Below are positions 1-7,433 of a DNA stretch of 64,000 nucleotides, in pieces. Position 1 is the stretch's first letter. Each line of letters starts with the position of its first letter. This DNA is from Haloimpatiens massiliensis. Lineage in GTDB: Bacteria > Bacillota > Clostridia > Clostridiales > Clostridiaceae. Under the pieces are notes generated by a model that was not told where the DNA came from, did not search any database, and saw only the letters and a program-made list of their open reading frames with translations. Location: assembly GCF_900184255.1 (NCBI RefSeq), contig NZ_LT854634.1:20994-84993 (forward strand), written 5' to 3'. The position numbers were made by a program, and so were the translations under genes.

Positions 1-60
1 AATTAATCCTATTGCTATAAAAATAGCTACCTTGATCATGTTATTAGTTTTACTGTTCAT
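1..60 (-). CDS. Membrane protein, N-terminal fragment (runs off left edge)
   Basis: Only the first 20 codons are inside the window. The reading begins MNSKTNNMIKVAIFIAIG: a short polar, lysine-containing head followed by a hydrophobic run, typical of an N-terminal membrane segment or signal anchor. The start is set by an ATG six bases after a GGGGGG ribosome binding site. A structured region of about 125 bp lies just upstream. The pattern resembles S-components of ECF vitamin transporters, but the fragment is too short to name the family. Confidence 0.6.
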   Translation of the reverse strand, partial: MNSKTNNMIKVAIFIAIGLI

Positions 61-96
61 TTTTATACCCCCCGATAATATAATTTCTATAAACAG

Positions 97-222
97 AGCT
101 CTTAGCTTCAGATGGAGTTTTTACTCCATCTGAAGGTTAGAGATCGTTATCCATGGACGTAGCTGCCGTTATCTCCCACTTTGTTAGAAGTGGGAGTGTT
201 ACGGCAGGTAGTCATCGGATAA
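97..222. other. Two long hairpins, possible structured leader or transposon end
   Basis: Two inverted repeats sit back to back. The first has 20-base arms (99-118 and 123-142, core CTTCAGATGGAGT) with two mismatches. The second is a longer imperfect hairpin from about 146 to 222 with nested arms TTATCC, CTGCCGT and CTCCCACTT around a six-base loop. On the minus strand they form the untranslated leader of the gene that starts at position 60, downstream of a terminator, so a structured regulatory RNA is possible. The CTCCCACTT..AAGTGGGAG hairpin also resembles right ends of IS200/IS605-type elements, but no transposase is nearby. I do not recognise a known riboswitch consensus. Confidence 0.4.
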
Positions 223-255
223 AAAAATAAAAAGGTAGAGAAAAATCTCTACCTT
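221..255 (-). terminator. Rho-independent terminator
   Basis: Minus-strand stem AAGGTAGAGA / TCTCTACCTT with a four-base loop, followed by an almost pure T tract. It probably ends the transcript of the HELLH protein and GNAT pair about 160 bp upstream, and separates it from the leader of the edge gene. Confidence 0.75.
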
Positions 256-417
256 CGTGGTAACATAATATATTCGTATAATTTTATTCAATTATTAAAT
301 TTTATTTAATGCTTTGGATTTATATAAATAACGTTATAGTGATTCGTTCACTTTAACTTCACTCTATAATTCTTCTAATTAATACAAATTATAACATGTA
401 TTTTATAACTTGTCTAC

Positions 418-891
418 TTATTTTTCACGTGACTGCCTCTTATTAACTTCTATCTCCTTCGCTACCTCTCTTTCAGCATACCCAAAATTTATATCTTTAT
501 TTTCTCCCCCTAGAGATAAAAATCCCTTTGTCAAATCTTCCGTGGTAGATTCTAAAACCAGCATAAATTGATTGTATGCAAAATTATATTTAGGATCATT
601 TTCATCTTGTCCAAAAACTCCTATTAAAAATTCCTCAATCATTTGATCCATTCCCCAAAGCTTCAAATGCAAAAGTTCATGAAGTAATACAGCTTCATAA
701 TTATTCATCTTGGCATTATGATTGTTTAACATTACTATTGCCTGTTTATTGGAACAGTCTATCTTTATATCTCCAGATTTTCTCCATTCACTTTCTACTA
801 AATGTAGTTTTATATCCCAATCCTTTAACCTAAGTATTTCTTGCCACTTTTCTAAATAATTTTGTGCCTTCTTTAAATCTATTTTAGCCAT
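418..891 (-). CDS. Small HELLH zincin-like protein, function unknown
   Basis: 157-aa soluble protein with no signal peptide or membrane segment. Residues 71-75 read HELLH inside a hydrophobic helix (VLLHELLHLKLW), which is the HExxH zinc-binding and catalytic motif of gluzincin-type metallopeptidases. The preceding IVMLNNHN stretch fits the edge strand usual in this fold. The C-terminal 40 residues are highly charged and probably disordered. The start is supported by GGAGG upstream of the ATG. The GNAT gene lies 34 bp upstream on the same strand, so the two are likely co-transcribed. The third zinc ligand cannot be assigned by eye. A role as a peptidase is inference; many such short HExxH proteins are uncharacterised. 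Confidence 0.75.
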   Translation of the reverse strand: MAKIDLKKAQNYLEKWQEILRLKDWDIKLHLVESEWRKSGDIKIDCSNKQAIVMLNNHNAKMNNYEAVLLHELLHLKLWGMDQMIEEFLIGVFGQDENDPKYNFAYNQFMLVLESTTEDLTKGFLSLGGENKDINFGYAEREVAKEIEVNKRQSREK

Positions 892-925
892 ATTAAGTCC
901 TCCAATTTAACTTTTAATTATCTAT

Positions 926-1432
926 TTAATATTTCTTTAAATCAAATCCCAAAACATTAATATTATCATTCTTATTTAATTTTTCATCATAATTCTTCCT
1001 AAGTTCAATCATATTAAGATGATCAAATCCACAATCTATATAAAATTGTAGTGCTGAAGTATTTCTGGGTATAACACTTACAAAAATAGATATTATCCCT
1101 TTTTCTTTCATCATCTTGTCCAGTTCCTTTATAACGTATTTTCCAATTCCATGTCCTCTATACTGTTCTACAATAAATATATCTTCAAGCCATGCAGCAT
1201 CTTGTCCTCCAAATCTTACGCTTATAAATCCTATGTTTTTACCTTCATTTAATATATTAAATACCTTTCCCGCTTCCATCCATTCCTTTAAGGTTTCCAA
1301 TGATTCTTCATCATTTGTCCAAAATTCTTTAGGGGCATTTGTAAGCTTTCTATGGTAATTAAAAAAATCTGTTATCATTTTTACTGTTTCATCAAATAAA
1401 GATTCTTCTATTTCTTTTAATTGTATATTCAT
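926..1432 (-). CDS. GNAT family N-acetyltransferase
   Basis: 168-aa protein of typical single-domain GNAT length. The acetyl-CoA binding motif A is visible around residues 88-102 as DIFIVEQYRGHGIGKYVIKEL, matching the Q/RxxGxG/A pyrophosphate loop (here RGHGIG). It is followed by a helix and the beta-strand IFVSVIP and RNTSALQFYIDCGF, the usual motif B with the conserved N..A..FY..GF. Such enzymes transfer an acetyl group from acetyl-CoA to an amine; the substrate cannot be predicted from sequence. The ATG is preceded by GGAGGGAAA. Its promoter region (1433-1535) contains a 30-bp direct repeat and a palindromic repeat element. Confidence 0.88.
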   Translation of the reverse strand: MNIQLKEIEESLFDETVKMITDFFNYHRKLTNAPKEFWTNDEESLETLKEWMEAGKVFNILNEGKNIGFISVRFGGQDAAWLEDIFIVEQYRGHGIGKYVIKELDKMMKEKGIISIFVSVIPRNTSALQFYIDCGFDHLNMIELRKNYDEKLNKNDNINVLGFDLKKY

Positions 1433-1438
1433 ATTTTC

Positions 1439-1534
1439 CCTCCTATTTAACCTATATTAATGATTAACAAGAATATTAATTATTAAGGAATTTTTGACAA
1501 GTGACCTCCTATTTAACCTATATTAATGATTAAC
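1439..1534. repeat. 30-bp direct repeat flanking the GNAT gene start
   Basis: The stretch at 1439-1468 (CCTCCTATTTAACCTATATT and the next ten bases) recurs without change at 1505-1534, a period of 66 bp. The first copy holds the ribosome binding site region of the GNAT gene. The second copy runs directly into the left end of the palindromic element at 1528. This suggests a local duplication connected with the insertion. Confidence 0.7.
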
Positions 1535-1693
1535 CCACAAAAAGTATTAAATTACTTGAATTATGAAATTTATCTGGAATGATTTGCATAAGAAGCAAAG
1601 GAACTGTTTAAATTTATTGTTCCGAGATCTTATACAAGTCACTGAGGAGAAATTTCATAATTCCATCACATTGTACCTTTTTGTGGGTTAATC
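1528..1693. repeat. Palindromic repeat family A, copy 1 (complete short form)
   Basis: A 166-bp element with perfect 17-bp terminal inverted repeats (GATTAACCCACAAAAAG at the left, its complement at the right). The inverted symmetry continues inwards through GAATTATGAAATTT and CTTGCATAAGA-like blocks, so the whole element could fold into one long hairpin. There is no coding capacity. Related copies occur at 6005, 39090, 47838, 59902 and 62257, always between genes. It looks like a MITE or miniature mobile palindrome. Confidence 0.85.
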
Positions 1694-1791
1694 ATATTAA
1701 TAAATTTTTATCTTTTTATCTTCAAATACTCATAAATCTTTTTCCATCCCTCAATCTACATTATTTTTTATGTTATAAATGCATAATTAAA

Positions 1792-1827
1792 TTATGCCAT
1801 AATTCTATGAAAGAAATTATGGCATAA
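1792..1827 (-). terminator. Terminator downstream of the ABC exporter operon
   Basis: Inverted repeat TTATGCCATAATT / AATTATGGCATAA with a short loop, 22 bp beyond the exporter stop codon. The minus strand continues with TTTAATTATG. The T tract is modest, so termination strength is uncertain. Confidence 0.6.
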
Positions 1828-1848
1828 CCTTAACTATATTATAAAATA

Positions 1849-3684
1849 CTATGCATTCAAAATTTCATTTTCCTGTTCCTGTACAAATTGATTAGTGTAC
1901 AAGTTATAATAATAACCTTTTCTTCTCATAAGACTTTCATGATTACCCTGTTCTAGTATTTTTCCATTTTTTATAACTAATATTCTATCTGCAGATACTA
2001 TAGTAGAAAGTCTATGAGCTATTACAAAGCTAGTTCTTCCTTCTAACACCTTATCTATAGCATTTTGTATTACCCTTTCTGTTTCAGTATCTATAGAAGA
2101 AGTAGCTTCATCTAAAACGAATATAGATGGATTCGCGACTATAGCTCTAGCAAAGGATATAAGTTGTTTTTCTCCAGTAGATAGCATTCCCCCACCTTCA
2201 CCAACTTCTGTATCATATCCCTTATCCATTTTCATTATAAAATCATGAGCGTCTACTAGTTTAGCTGCTTCTATTATTTCCTCATCTGTAGCATCTAATC
2301 TCCCATATCTTATATTTTCTTTTATGGTACCACTGAAAAGATGTGGACTTTGTAAAACGTAGCCTAAATTAGCTTGAAGCCAACTAATAGATCTTTCTTT
2401 ATAATTAACTCCATCTATTAAAATTTCTCCAGCTGTAGGCTCATAAAATCTACAAGCAAGATTTACTATAGTACTCTTTCCTGAACCTGTTTCTCCAACT
2501 AAAGCTATAGTTTCTCCAGCTTTTACATCTAAGTTAAAGTTATCTAAAACCTTTTGACCATCTTTATATGCAAAGGACACATCTTTAAAGGTTATGCTCC
2601 CATGAACCTCTGGCCAATTTTCCATTTTGGGATTGTACTCATCTCCATAAATCTCCTGAACTTCTTTAGAATCGTATATGTCTGATTCTGTCTCTATCAA
2701 TGATAAAATTCTCTCTGCAGAAGCTTGAGCATGTTGAAGCTCTGCTATAGTAGCTGCCAATTGGCTTACTGGTTCAAAAAACTGAACGCTGTAGGAAATA
2801 AACATCATTAAAGTTCCATAGCTTATGGTTTTTAAAAGTACATCCTGTCCTCCAAACCAAAGAGCTAAACCCGTTCCAATGCTTCCTAGAGTTAAAACTA
2901 TAGGAAGGAAAAGAGCAGAAAACACCGCAGCCCTGACTGCTGAATCTCTCATATTTTTTGTATCTAATTTAAACTCTGTTAAATTATCTTCTTCTCTAAC
3001 TAATGTTTTAGTAGTTTGAGCTCCTGTTATACATTCATTAAAATCCCCTGTTATACGAGAGTTTATTTTTCTAACCTTTCTATAAGCATCCAATATCTTT
3101 TTCTCAAAATATATTCCTATTAGAAACAATGGTGGAACCACACACAACGTTATTAATGTAAGTTTCCAATTGTGATAAAACATAACGCCTGCAAAACCCA
3201 TCATCATAACTAAAGCCCATACCATGTCTGTAAGTCCCCAAGAAACTATTTCACTTAACCTATATATATCTGACGTCATTCTAGACATCATCCATCCTAC
3301 AGGAGTAGTGTCATAGTAAGAAAATGATAATTCCTGTAACCTTTTAAATCCAAGTTTTCTTATATGGTGGGCAAGCTTAGTTTCTACCCCTCCAGAAAAA
3401 GTTACTAGAAGCTTTACATTTATAGCTTGAATTCCTATGACTACTATATAAACTATTGAAAATTTTAAAAGTCCTTGTACATTTCCAGTTATTACGAAAT
3501 TATCTATGGCATATTTAGTAAGGTAGGGTATTAAAACATCAATACCCGCTACCCCTATCATTACAAATCCTAAAATTATAAGCTGCTTTTTAAAATCAGC
3601 TGCATACTTTAAGAGTTTCCTCCAAAGCCCAAAATCAATTTTTTCATTTTTATTGCTGAAATTTTCTTCTACATATGCACTCAA
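1849..3684 (-). CDS. ABC multidrug exporter half, canonical ATPase subunit (BmrD/LmrD-like)
   Basis: Membrane-embedded type IV ABC exporter half-transporter of about 611 aa. Six membrane helices occupy roughly residues 25-320 and the nucleotide-binding domain residues 370-600. Walker A is GETGSGKST, the signature loop is LSTGEKQ (a variant of LSGGQ), Walker B ends FVLDEATSSID with the catalytic Glu intact, and the switch His is in IAHRLST. The partner gene lies only a few bases upstream and carries the degenerate site, so the pair should form a heterodimer. I place the start at a TTG (3684) because the ribosome binding site AAGGGGGTG sits six bases before it; a GTG nine bases further upstream would overlap that site. 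Export of drugs or toxic compounds is family knowledge; the substrate is unknown. Confidence 0.9.
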   Translation of the reverse strand: MSAYVEENFSNKNEKIDFGLWRKLLKYAADFKKQLIILGFVMIGVAGIDVLIPYLTKYAIDNFVITGNVQGLLKFSIVYIVVIGIQAINVKLLVTFSGGVETKLAHHIRKLGFKRLQELSFSYYDTTPVGWMMSRMTSDIYRLSEIVSWGLTDMVWALVMMMGFAGVMFYHNWKLTLITLCVVPPLFLIGIYFEKKILDAYRKVRKINSRITGDFNECITGAQTTKTLVREEDNLTEFKLDTKNMRDSAVRAAVFSALFLPIVLTLGSIGTGLALWFGGQDVLLKTISYGTLMMFISYSVQFFEPVSQLAATIAELQHAQASAERILSLIETESDIYDSKEVQEIYGDEYNPKMENWPEVHGSITFKDVSFAYKDGQKVLDNFNLDVKAGETIALVGETGSGKSTIVNLACRFYEPTAGEILIDGVNYKERSISWLQANLGYVLQSPHLFSGTIKENIRYGRLDATDEEIIEAAKLVDAHDFIMKMDKGYDTEVGEGGGMLSTGEKQLISFARAIVANPSIFVLDEATSSIDTETERVIQNAIDKVLEGRTSFVIAHRLSTIVSADRILVIKNGKILEQGNHESLMRRKGYYYNLYTNQFVQEQENEILNA

Positions 3685-3697
3685 ACAATTCACCCCC

Positions 3698-5506
3698 TTA
3701 ACTTACCTTGCTGCCACTTGAATGCTCACCCTCTGATGAACTTTGTATTTCCCAAATACGCTTGTATAGCCCGTCTTTTTTAATAAGTTCTTCATGACTA
3801 CCCATATCTACTATTTTGCCTTTATCCAATACTATTATTTTATTTGCTTCCTTTAAAGTAGACACACGGTGAGAAATTATCAAAGTAGTAACTCCCTTAC
3901 TTCTTTTAGACAAAGCTTTTCTTATTGCCCTGTCTGTTTCTGTATCCACTGCACTTAAGGAATCATCAAAAATTAATATAGGACTCTTATTTATAACTGT
4001 TCTGGCAATAGCAACTCTCTGCCTTTGTCCTCCAGACAATGTTACTCCTTTTTCTCCTACTAAAGTTTCATATCCTCTGTCAAAGCCCATTATTACATCG
4101 TGTACAGCTGCAATATCAGCAGCTTCAAATATATCCTTATCTACTGCTTCCTTTTTAGCAAGACTTATATTATCCTTTATACTTTTGGAAAATAGAAAAG
4201 GTTCCTGAAGAACTATCCCTATATTCTTTCTTATCCATTTTCTGTTAATATTCTTAAGTTCCACTCCATCTATCTTTATAGAACCTCTATCATAATCGTA
4301 CAATCTAGCTAATAAATGTACTAAGGATGACTTTCCGGAGCCTGTTCTTCCCATTATACCTACTGTTTCTCCTTTTTTAACTTTAAAGGATACTCCATCT
4401 AGTACTGGTACATCCTTTTCATATTCAAAATACACCTGTTGAAATTCTATATTTCCTTTTACTTCAGGTTTTAAATCCTCTAAACTTATTTTCTCTTCTT
4501 TTTCCCCTAAAACCTCACTAATACGGTTTATAGACACTACCATTTTACCTGCATCAGATAATATCCTACCAAGCTGCCTAACTGGCCATAATAACATTCC
4601 TTCATAAGTTGTAAAAACAAATAAGGTACCTAAGGTCATTTCGCCTCTTGCAGTTAAATAAACTCCGGCAATTAATACTGCTCCTGTTTGAAGCATACAT
4701 AAAAAATCTGAAATAGACCAATAATTTCCTCTAAGAGCATACATCTTGTAACTTAAATCTCTAAACTCTTCACTTCTAGCATTAAATTTATCTACTTCAT
4801 ATTTTTGTCTTCCAAAGGCTCTTACCACTCTAACACCAGATAAATTTTCTTGAAGTGCTGTGGTCATTTTAGCCTCAGATTCATCTGCTTTTTGGAATAA
4901 CTTTTTTATGCCGTTAAAGAATATCCAAGAATATGCAAATATTATAGGCACTGCTGCCATAGCTATAAGGGTCATTTTAACATTTAATGAAAGCATCATG
5001 GTTATAGAAAAGATTAGTATAAAAACTGCTCTTCCAATGTCCACTAGTTGCATAGCTAAAAATCTTCTTATAGTATCTACATCAGAGGTGCATCTTTGAA
5101 TCAAGTCTCCAGTTTCACATTTTACATGATAATCATAAGGTAAATGTTGAATATGATTATACAAAGTTTCTCTAATATTTTTAGCTATATTTTCTGAAGC
5201 TGAAGCTGACCACCTTCCTTTTAAAAATAAAAATATTCCCCTTACTAAAGTTATAATTACCAATAATATTGTACAAATCCAAAGGTTTTGAACTAACACA
5301 GATTTGCCTCCCAAGAAGTTCACGAACCTTACTCCCGCCTCTGAAAGCTCCATAGGTTTTCCGCCTAATATAGAGTCTATGGTAGTTCTTATAACTAAAG
5401 GTGATAAGGTAGAAAAAAATGTTGCAAGTCCTATACTGAGTATTGCCCCAATATACTTAAGTCTATTTCCTTTCATAAAATTCCACAAAAGTTTAGAATT
5501 TTTCAC
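3698..5506 (-). CDS. ABC multidrug exporter half, degenerate-site subunit (BmrC/LmrC-like)
   Basis: 602-aa half-transporter with an N-terminal six-helix membrane domain (about residues 15-310) and a C-terminal ATPase domain. Walker A is GRTGSGKSS and the signature is LSGGQRQ. The Walker B region reads ILIFDDSLSAVD: the catalytic Glu is replaced by Asp, the mark of the non-hydrolysing site in heterodimeric exporters such as BmrCD, LmrCD and TM287/288. It is translated from a GTG preceded by AGAGGGGGA; the overlapping ATG is out of frame and stops at once. It is the first exporter gene behind the leader at 5507-5940, which contains two small ORFs and two terminators. That arrangement resembles B. 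subtilis bmrB-bmrCD, where a leader peptide controls read-through. Confidence 0.9.
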   Translation of the reverse strand: MKNSKLLWNFMKGNRLKYIGAILSIGLATFFSTLSPLVIRTTIDSILGGKPMELSEAGVRFVNFLGGKSVLVQNLWICTILLVIITLVRGIFLFLKGRWSASASENIAKNIRETLYNHIQHLPYDYHVKCETGDLIQRCTSDVDTIRRFLAMQLVDIGRAVFILIFSITMMLSLNVKMTLIAMAAVPIIFAYSWIFFNGIKKLFQKADESEAKMTTALQENLSGVRVVRAFGRQKYEVDKFNARSEEFRDLSYKMYALRGNYWSISDFLCMLQTGAVLIAGVYLTARGEMTLGTLFVFTTYEGMLLWPVRQLGRILSDAGKMVVSINRISEVLGEKEEKISLEDLKPEVKGNIEFQQVYFEYEKDVPVLDGVSFKVKKGETVGIMGRTGSGKSSLVHLLARLYDYDRGSIKIDGVELKNINRKWIRKNIGIVLQEPFLFSKSIKDNISLAKKEAVDKDIFEAADIAAVHDVIMGFDRGYETLVGEKGVTLSGGQRQRVAIARTVINKSPILIFDDSLSAVDTETDRAIRKALSKRSKGVTTLIISHRVSTLKEANKIIVLDKGKIVDMGSHEELIKKDGLYKRIWEIQSSSEGEHSSGSKVS

Positions 5507-5543
5507 ATAAAGTCCCCCTCTCTATTGCATTTTTTAAAATAAC

Positions 5544-5594
5544 TCACGTAAAAACTAATGGTTTCCTAAAATATTTGCTAAATAATTTTTTCAT
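5544..5594 (-). CDS. 16-codon leader ORF 2 before the ABC exporter
   Basis: A very short ORF reading MKKLFSKYFRKPLVFT, preceded by a strong GGAGG site seven bases before the ATG. It lies immediately after the second terminator hairpin and 37 bp before the exporter start. The peptide is basic and amphipathic. Its excellent ribosome binding site and its position in the leader favour real translation. It could be a second regulatory peptide or a small membrane-active peptide. No family is recognised. Confidence 0.5.
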   Translation of the reverse strand: MKKLFSKYFRKPLVFT

Positions 5595-5614
5595 AACTGC
5601 ACACCTCCATAATA

Positions 5615-5643
5615 TATAAAAAACCGTAGAAATTTTTCTACGG
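5615..5643 (-). terminator. Leader terminator 2 (attenuator) of the ABC exporter operon
   Basis: Minus-strand stem CCGTAGAA / TTCTACGG followed directly by TTTTTT. A textbook intrinsic terminator inside the leader, between leader peptide 1 and the exporter genes, so the operon needs read-through. Confidence 0.8.
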
Positions 5644-5674
5644 CTCTAATATCTTAAAACAAAATACTACTATA

Positions 5675-5710
5675 GAATACAAAAGCCATAGGTCACAATT
5701 AACCCATGGC
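5675..5710 (-). terminator. Leader terminator 1 or regulatory hairpin
   Basis: Minus-strand stem GCCATGGGT / ACCTATGGC with an eight-base loop, followed by TTTTGTATT. It lies 57 bp after the stop of leader peptide 1 and could act as a first terminator or as part of an antiterminator fold. Confidence 0.55.
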
Positions 5711-5766
5711 AGTACAATTTCAAACAAACTTATCACAAAGAAATATTAACGGTAATAAGCATAAAA

Positions 5767-5853
5767 TCACACTATATTCCAAAGGCCGTGTACAGTATCT
5801 AATTTACTTAAATCTGAATTGCCAATATAACATATATTCATTTTACTTAACAT
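5767..5853 (-). CDS. 28-codon leader peptide of the ABC exporter operon
   Basis: Small ORF encoding MLSKMNICYIGNSDLSKLDT followed by VHGLWNIV. The ATG is seven bases after a near-perfect AAAGGAGG site, which is stronger than those of many real genes here. A sigma-A promoter lies about 50 bp upstream and two terminator hairpins lie between it and the exporter. This is the layout of ribosome-mediated attenuation, in which a drug stalls the ribosome on the leader and frees the downstream genes from termination. The hydrophobic C-terminal half is where stalling might occur. I do not recognise the peptide family; BmrB is the functional analogy. Confidence 0.65.
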   Translation of the reverse strand: MLSKMNICYIGNSDLSKLDTVHGLWNIV

Positions 5854-5903
5854 TTCACGACCTCCTTTTTTCAAATTCTTTTTTATTAATTTTCACAATA
5901 TTT

Positions 5904-5932
5904 AGTATAAACTACTTATATATTATTTGCAA
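5904..5932 (-). promoter_or_regulatory. Sigma-A promoter of the ABC exporter leader
   Basis: On the minus strand, -35 TTGCAA and -10 TATACT are separated by exactly 17 bp. Transcription would start near 5897, about 45 bases before the leader peptide ATG. Confidence 0.7.
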
Positions 5933-6004
5933 GTAATATTTTCAAAAAACTTTAAAAAATACTAATGTACTTTTTTATACAGCTATTCATATATCCAATA
6001 ACAT

Positions 6005-6314
6005 GATTATCCCACAAAAGCATTATATTACCTGAATTATGAAATTTCTCTGGAATGACTTGCATAAGAAGCAAAGGAACTGTTTAAATTTAATTTTAGA
6101 AATTCTTCTTTTAGACAGATAAAATTATCGTAATCCTTAAAAGGACGTCAGGCTTACGAACCTGAGGCAGGACGCTGAATGTGAGCGTTAGATAATTTTA
6201 TATGGCTAAAAAATTAGAATTTCTTAAATTAAATTTATTGTTCCGAGCTCTTATGCAAGTCATGGAGGAGAAATTTCATAATTCCACTACATTGTACCTT
6301 ATTGTGGGATAATC
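6005..6314. repeat. Palindromic repeat family A, copy 2 (long composite form)
   Basis: A 310-bp copy with inverted ends GATTATCCCACAA / TTGTGGGATAATC. The outer 80 bp on each side match copy 1 closely, including GAATTATGAAATTTCTCTGG and CTTGCATAAGA. The centre holds an additional palindrome of about 140 bp. The element fills most of the spacer between the ABC exporter leader and the small gene at 6354. Confidence 0.85.
6092..6230. repeat. Nested palindrome inside family A copy 2
   Basis: The insert has its own inverted arms (AGAAATTCT at both sides, then TATAAAATTA-like blocks) and a central hairpin CAGGCTTACGAACCTG. It interrupts the AAATTT that is continuous in copy 1, and AAATTT appears on both sides, as expected for a target duplication. 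The copy at 39090 holds one arm of the same insert at the same site. So either the insert jumped once and the composite spread, or the long form is ancestral. Confidence 0.65.
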
Positions 6315-6353
6315 ATAACATACTATTTAAATATATATTCTCCAGTAACTAGG

Positions 6354-6479
6354 TTATATATCATCCTCCATAAATTCATCTTTATCTCTCCCCTTATTCT
6401 TTCGCGTTTCTTTATCATTATCCATTCTTTTTATGCCCATTGCTGAAAGTTGCTTGTTAGTATTTTTTCTTTTACTCAT
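6354..6479 (-). CDS. Small charged protein, unknown function
   Basis: 41-aa protein starting MSKRKNTNKQLSAMGIKRMD and ending in an acidic EFMEDDI tail. It is almost entirely charged or polar, with a basic N-terminal half and an acidic end, and has no membrane segment. I chose the ATG at 6479 because AGGAGTG stands seven bases upstream; a longer reading from 6557 has no such site and would add an unlikely hydrophobic extension. Small lysine-rich proteins like this are common in clostridia, but I cannot assign a family. Confidence 0.6.
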   Translation of the reverse strand: MSKRKNTNKQLSAMGIKRMDNDKETRKNKGRDKDEFMEDDI

Positions 6480-6660
6480 ATTTTTCACTCCTATTTTATA
6501 TATTTCATATATATATTTCCAAATATTAAGAATTTTATACGCAAAAATAATACACACAATGAAGATTTAATATGTTAAAATAATATTGACTTTTTTATAA
6601 AATAAACCTTAATTTAGACAAAATTTTTACTATTCCATAATGTAAAAGGGAGAAAAAACT

Positions 6661-7245
6661 ATGTGCAAAACTAAAAAAACTGAAGTAGTAATACTTTTAA
6701 CTAATACGGGCACATTGCTATCGAAAGTTATACAAAGATACACTAATGAACCTTATACCCATGTTTCTATAGGCTTTGACATTGAATTAAATCAAATATA
6801 TAGTTTTGGAAGGATATTTCCACAAAACCCACTAATAGGTGGCTTCATAGTTGAAAATAGATATGAAGGACTTTATTCTATATTTACCAATGTAAATTGT
6901 GCAGTATATACTCTGCGGGTGGACAAGTTACAATACGAAAAGATGAAGGAAATTATAAATACATTTCATAATAATAAGAATAAATACAAATATAATTTTA
7001 TAGGTTTATTTGCTGTTGCTTTTAATATACCATTTAAAAGAGAAAATGCTTATTTTTGTTCTCAATTTGCAGCAACTGTCTTAGAAAAAAGTAATGTTAA
7101 AATATTTAATAAAAAATGTGAATTAATTACTCCTTCTGACTTTAGAACTTCCAAACATTTAAAACTAGTTTACAGTGGAAGATTATCGGATTATAGCTCT
7201 AATTTTACATCTATTTCTAACACTGAACTTTTACCTTTAATTTGA
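6661..7245 (+). CDS. Permuted NlpC/P60 (YiiX-like) cysteine hydrolase-fold protein
   Basis: 194-aa protein. The order of likely catalytic residues is circularly permuted relative to classical NlpC/P60: His34 in YTHVSIGFD comes first and Cys133 in NAYFCSQFAATVLEK comes later, at the start of a helix. This matches the YiiX/YebB group of the permuted papain-like fold, where His precedes Cys. There is no signal peptide, so it probably acts in the cytoplasm or at the inner face of the membrane. Substrates in this group are amide or thioester bonds of lipid-, peptide- or cell-wall-like molecules, mostly undefined. The ATG is preceded by AAAGGGAG. It stands alone between a repeat element and the converging nan operon. 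Confidence 0.75.
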   Translation: MCKTKKTEVVILLTNTGTLLSKVIQRYTNEPYTHVSIGFDIELNQIYSFGRIFPQNPLIGGFIVENRYEGLYSIFTNVNCAVYTLRVDKLQYEKMKEIINTFHNNKNKYKYNFIGLFAVAFNIPFKRENAYFCSQFAATVLEKSNVKIFNKKCELITPSDFRTSKHLKLVYSGRLSDYSSNFTSISNTELLPLI

Positions 7246-7345
7246 TAAAATGATATAAATTAATATTGATTTTATATGCATTTAGCTACTATTGATTTGT
7301 TCTTTCATAATAGGGTTGAAAATTTAATTATGTAACCATGAAATA

Positions 7346-7387
7346 AAAAAGGATGAATATAAAAATGTACTGCTATTCATCCTTTTT
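7346..7387. terminator. Bidirectional terminator at the end of the nan operon
   Basis: Inverted repeat AAAAAGGATGAATA / TATTCATCCTTTTT with a 14-base loop. On the minus strand it is followed by a further T-rich tract, ending nanK. The same stem can serve the plus-strand YiiX-like gene. Confidence 0.8.
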
Positions 7388-7433
7388 ATTATATGTAGTT
7401 TCTAACTTATATCATTTTTATTTAATATAATAA

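Noticed and set aside
1439..1534. CRISPR-like pair of 30-bp direct repeats
   Set aside because: Only two copies, spaced 66 bp and adjoining a palindromic element. A local duplication explains them better.
5706..5936. A 76-codon plus-strand ORF in the exporter leader
   Set aside because: No ribosome site, and it runs antisense through the leader peptide, which has a strong site and promoter on the other strand.
418..7245. Prophage remnant
   Set aside because: Small unknown genes and repeats raised this idea, but no phage structural, integrase or lysis genes are present and the neighbours are ordinary chromosomal genes.
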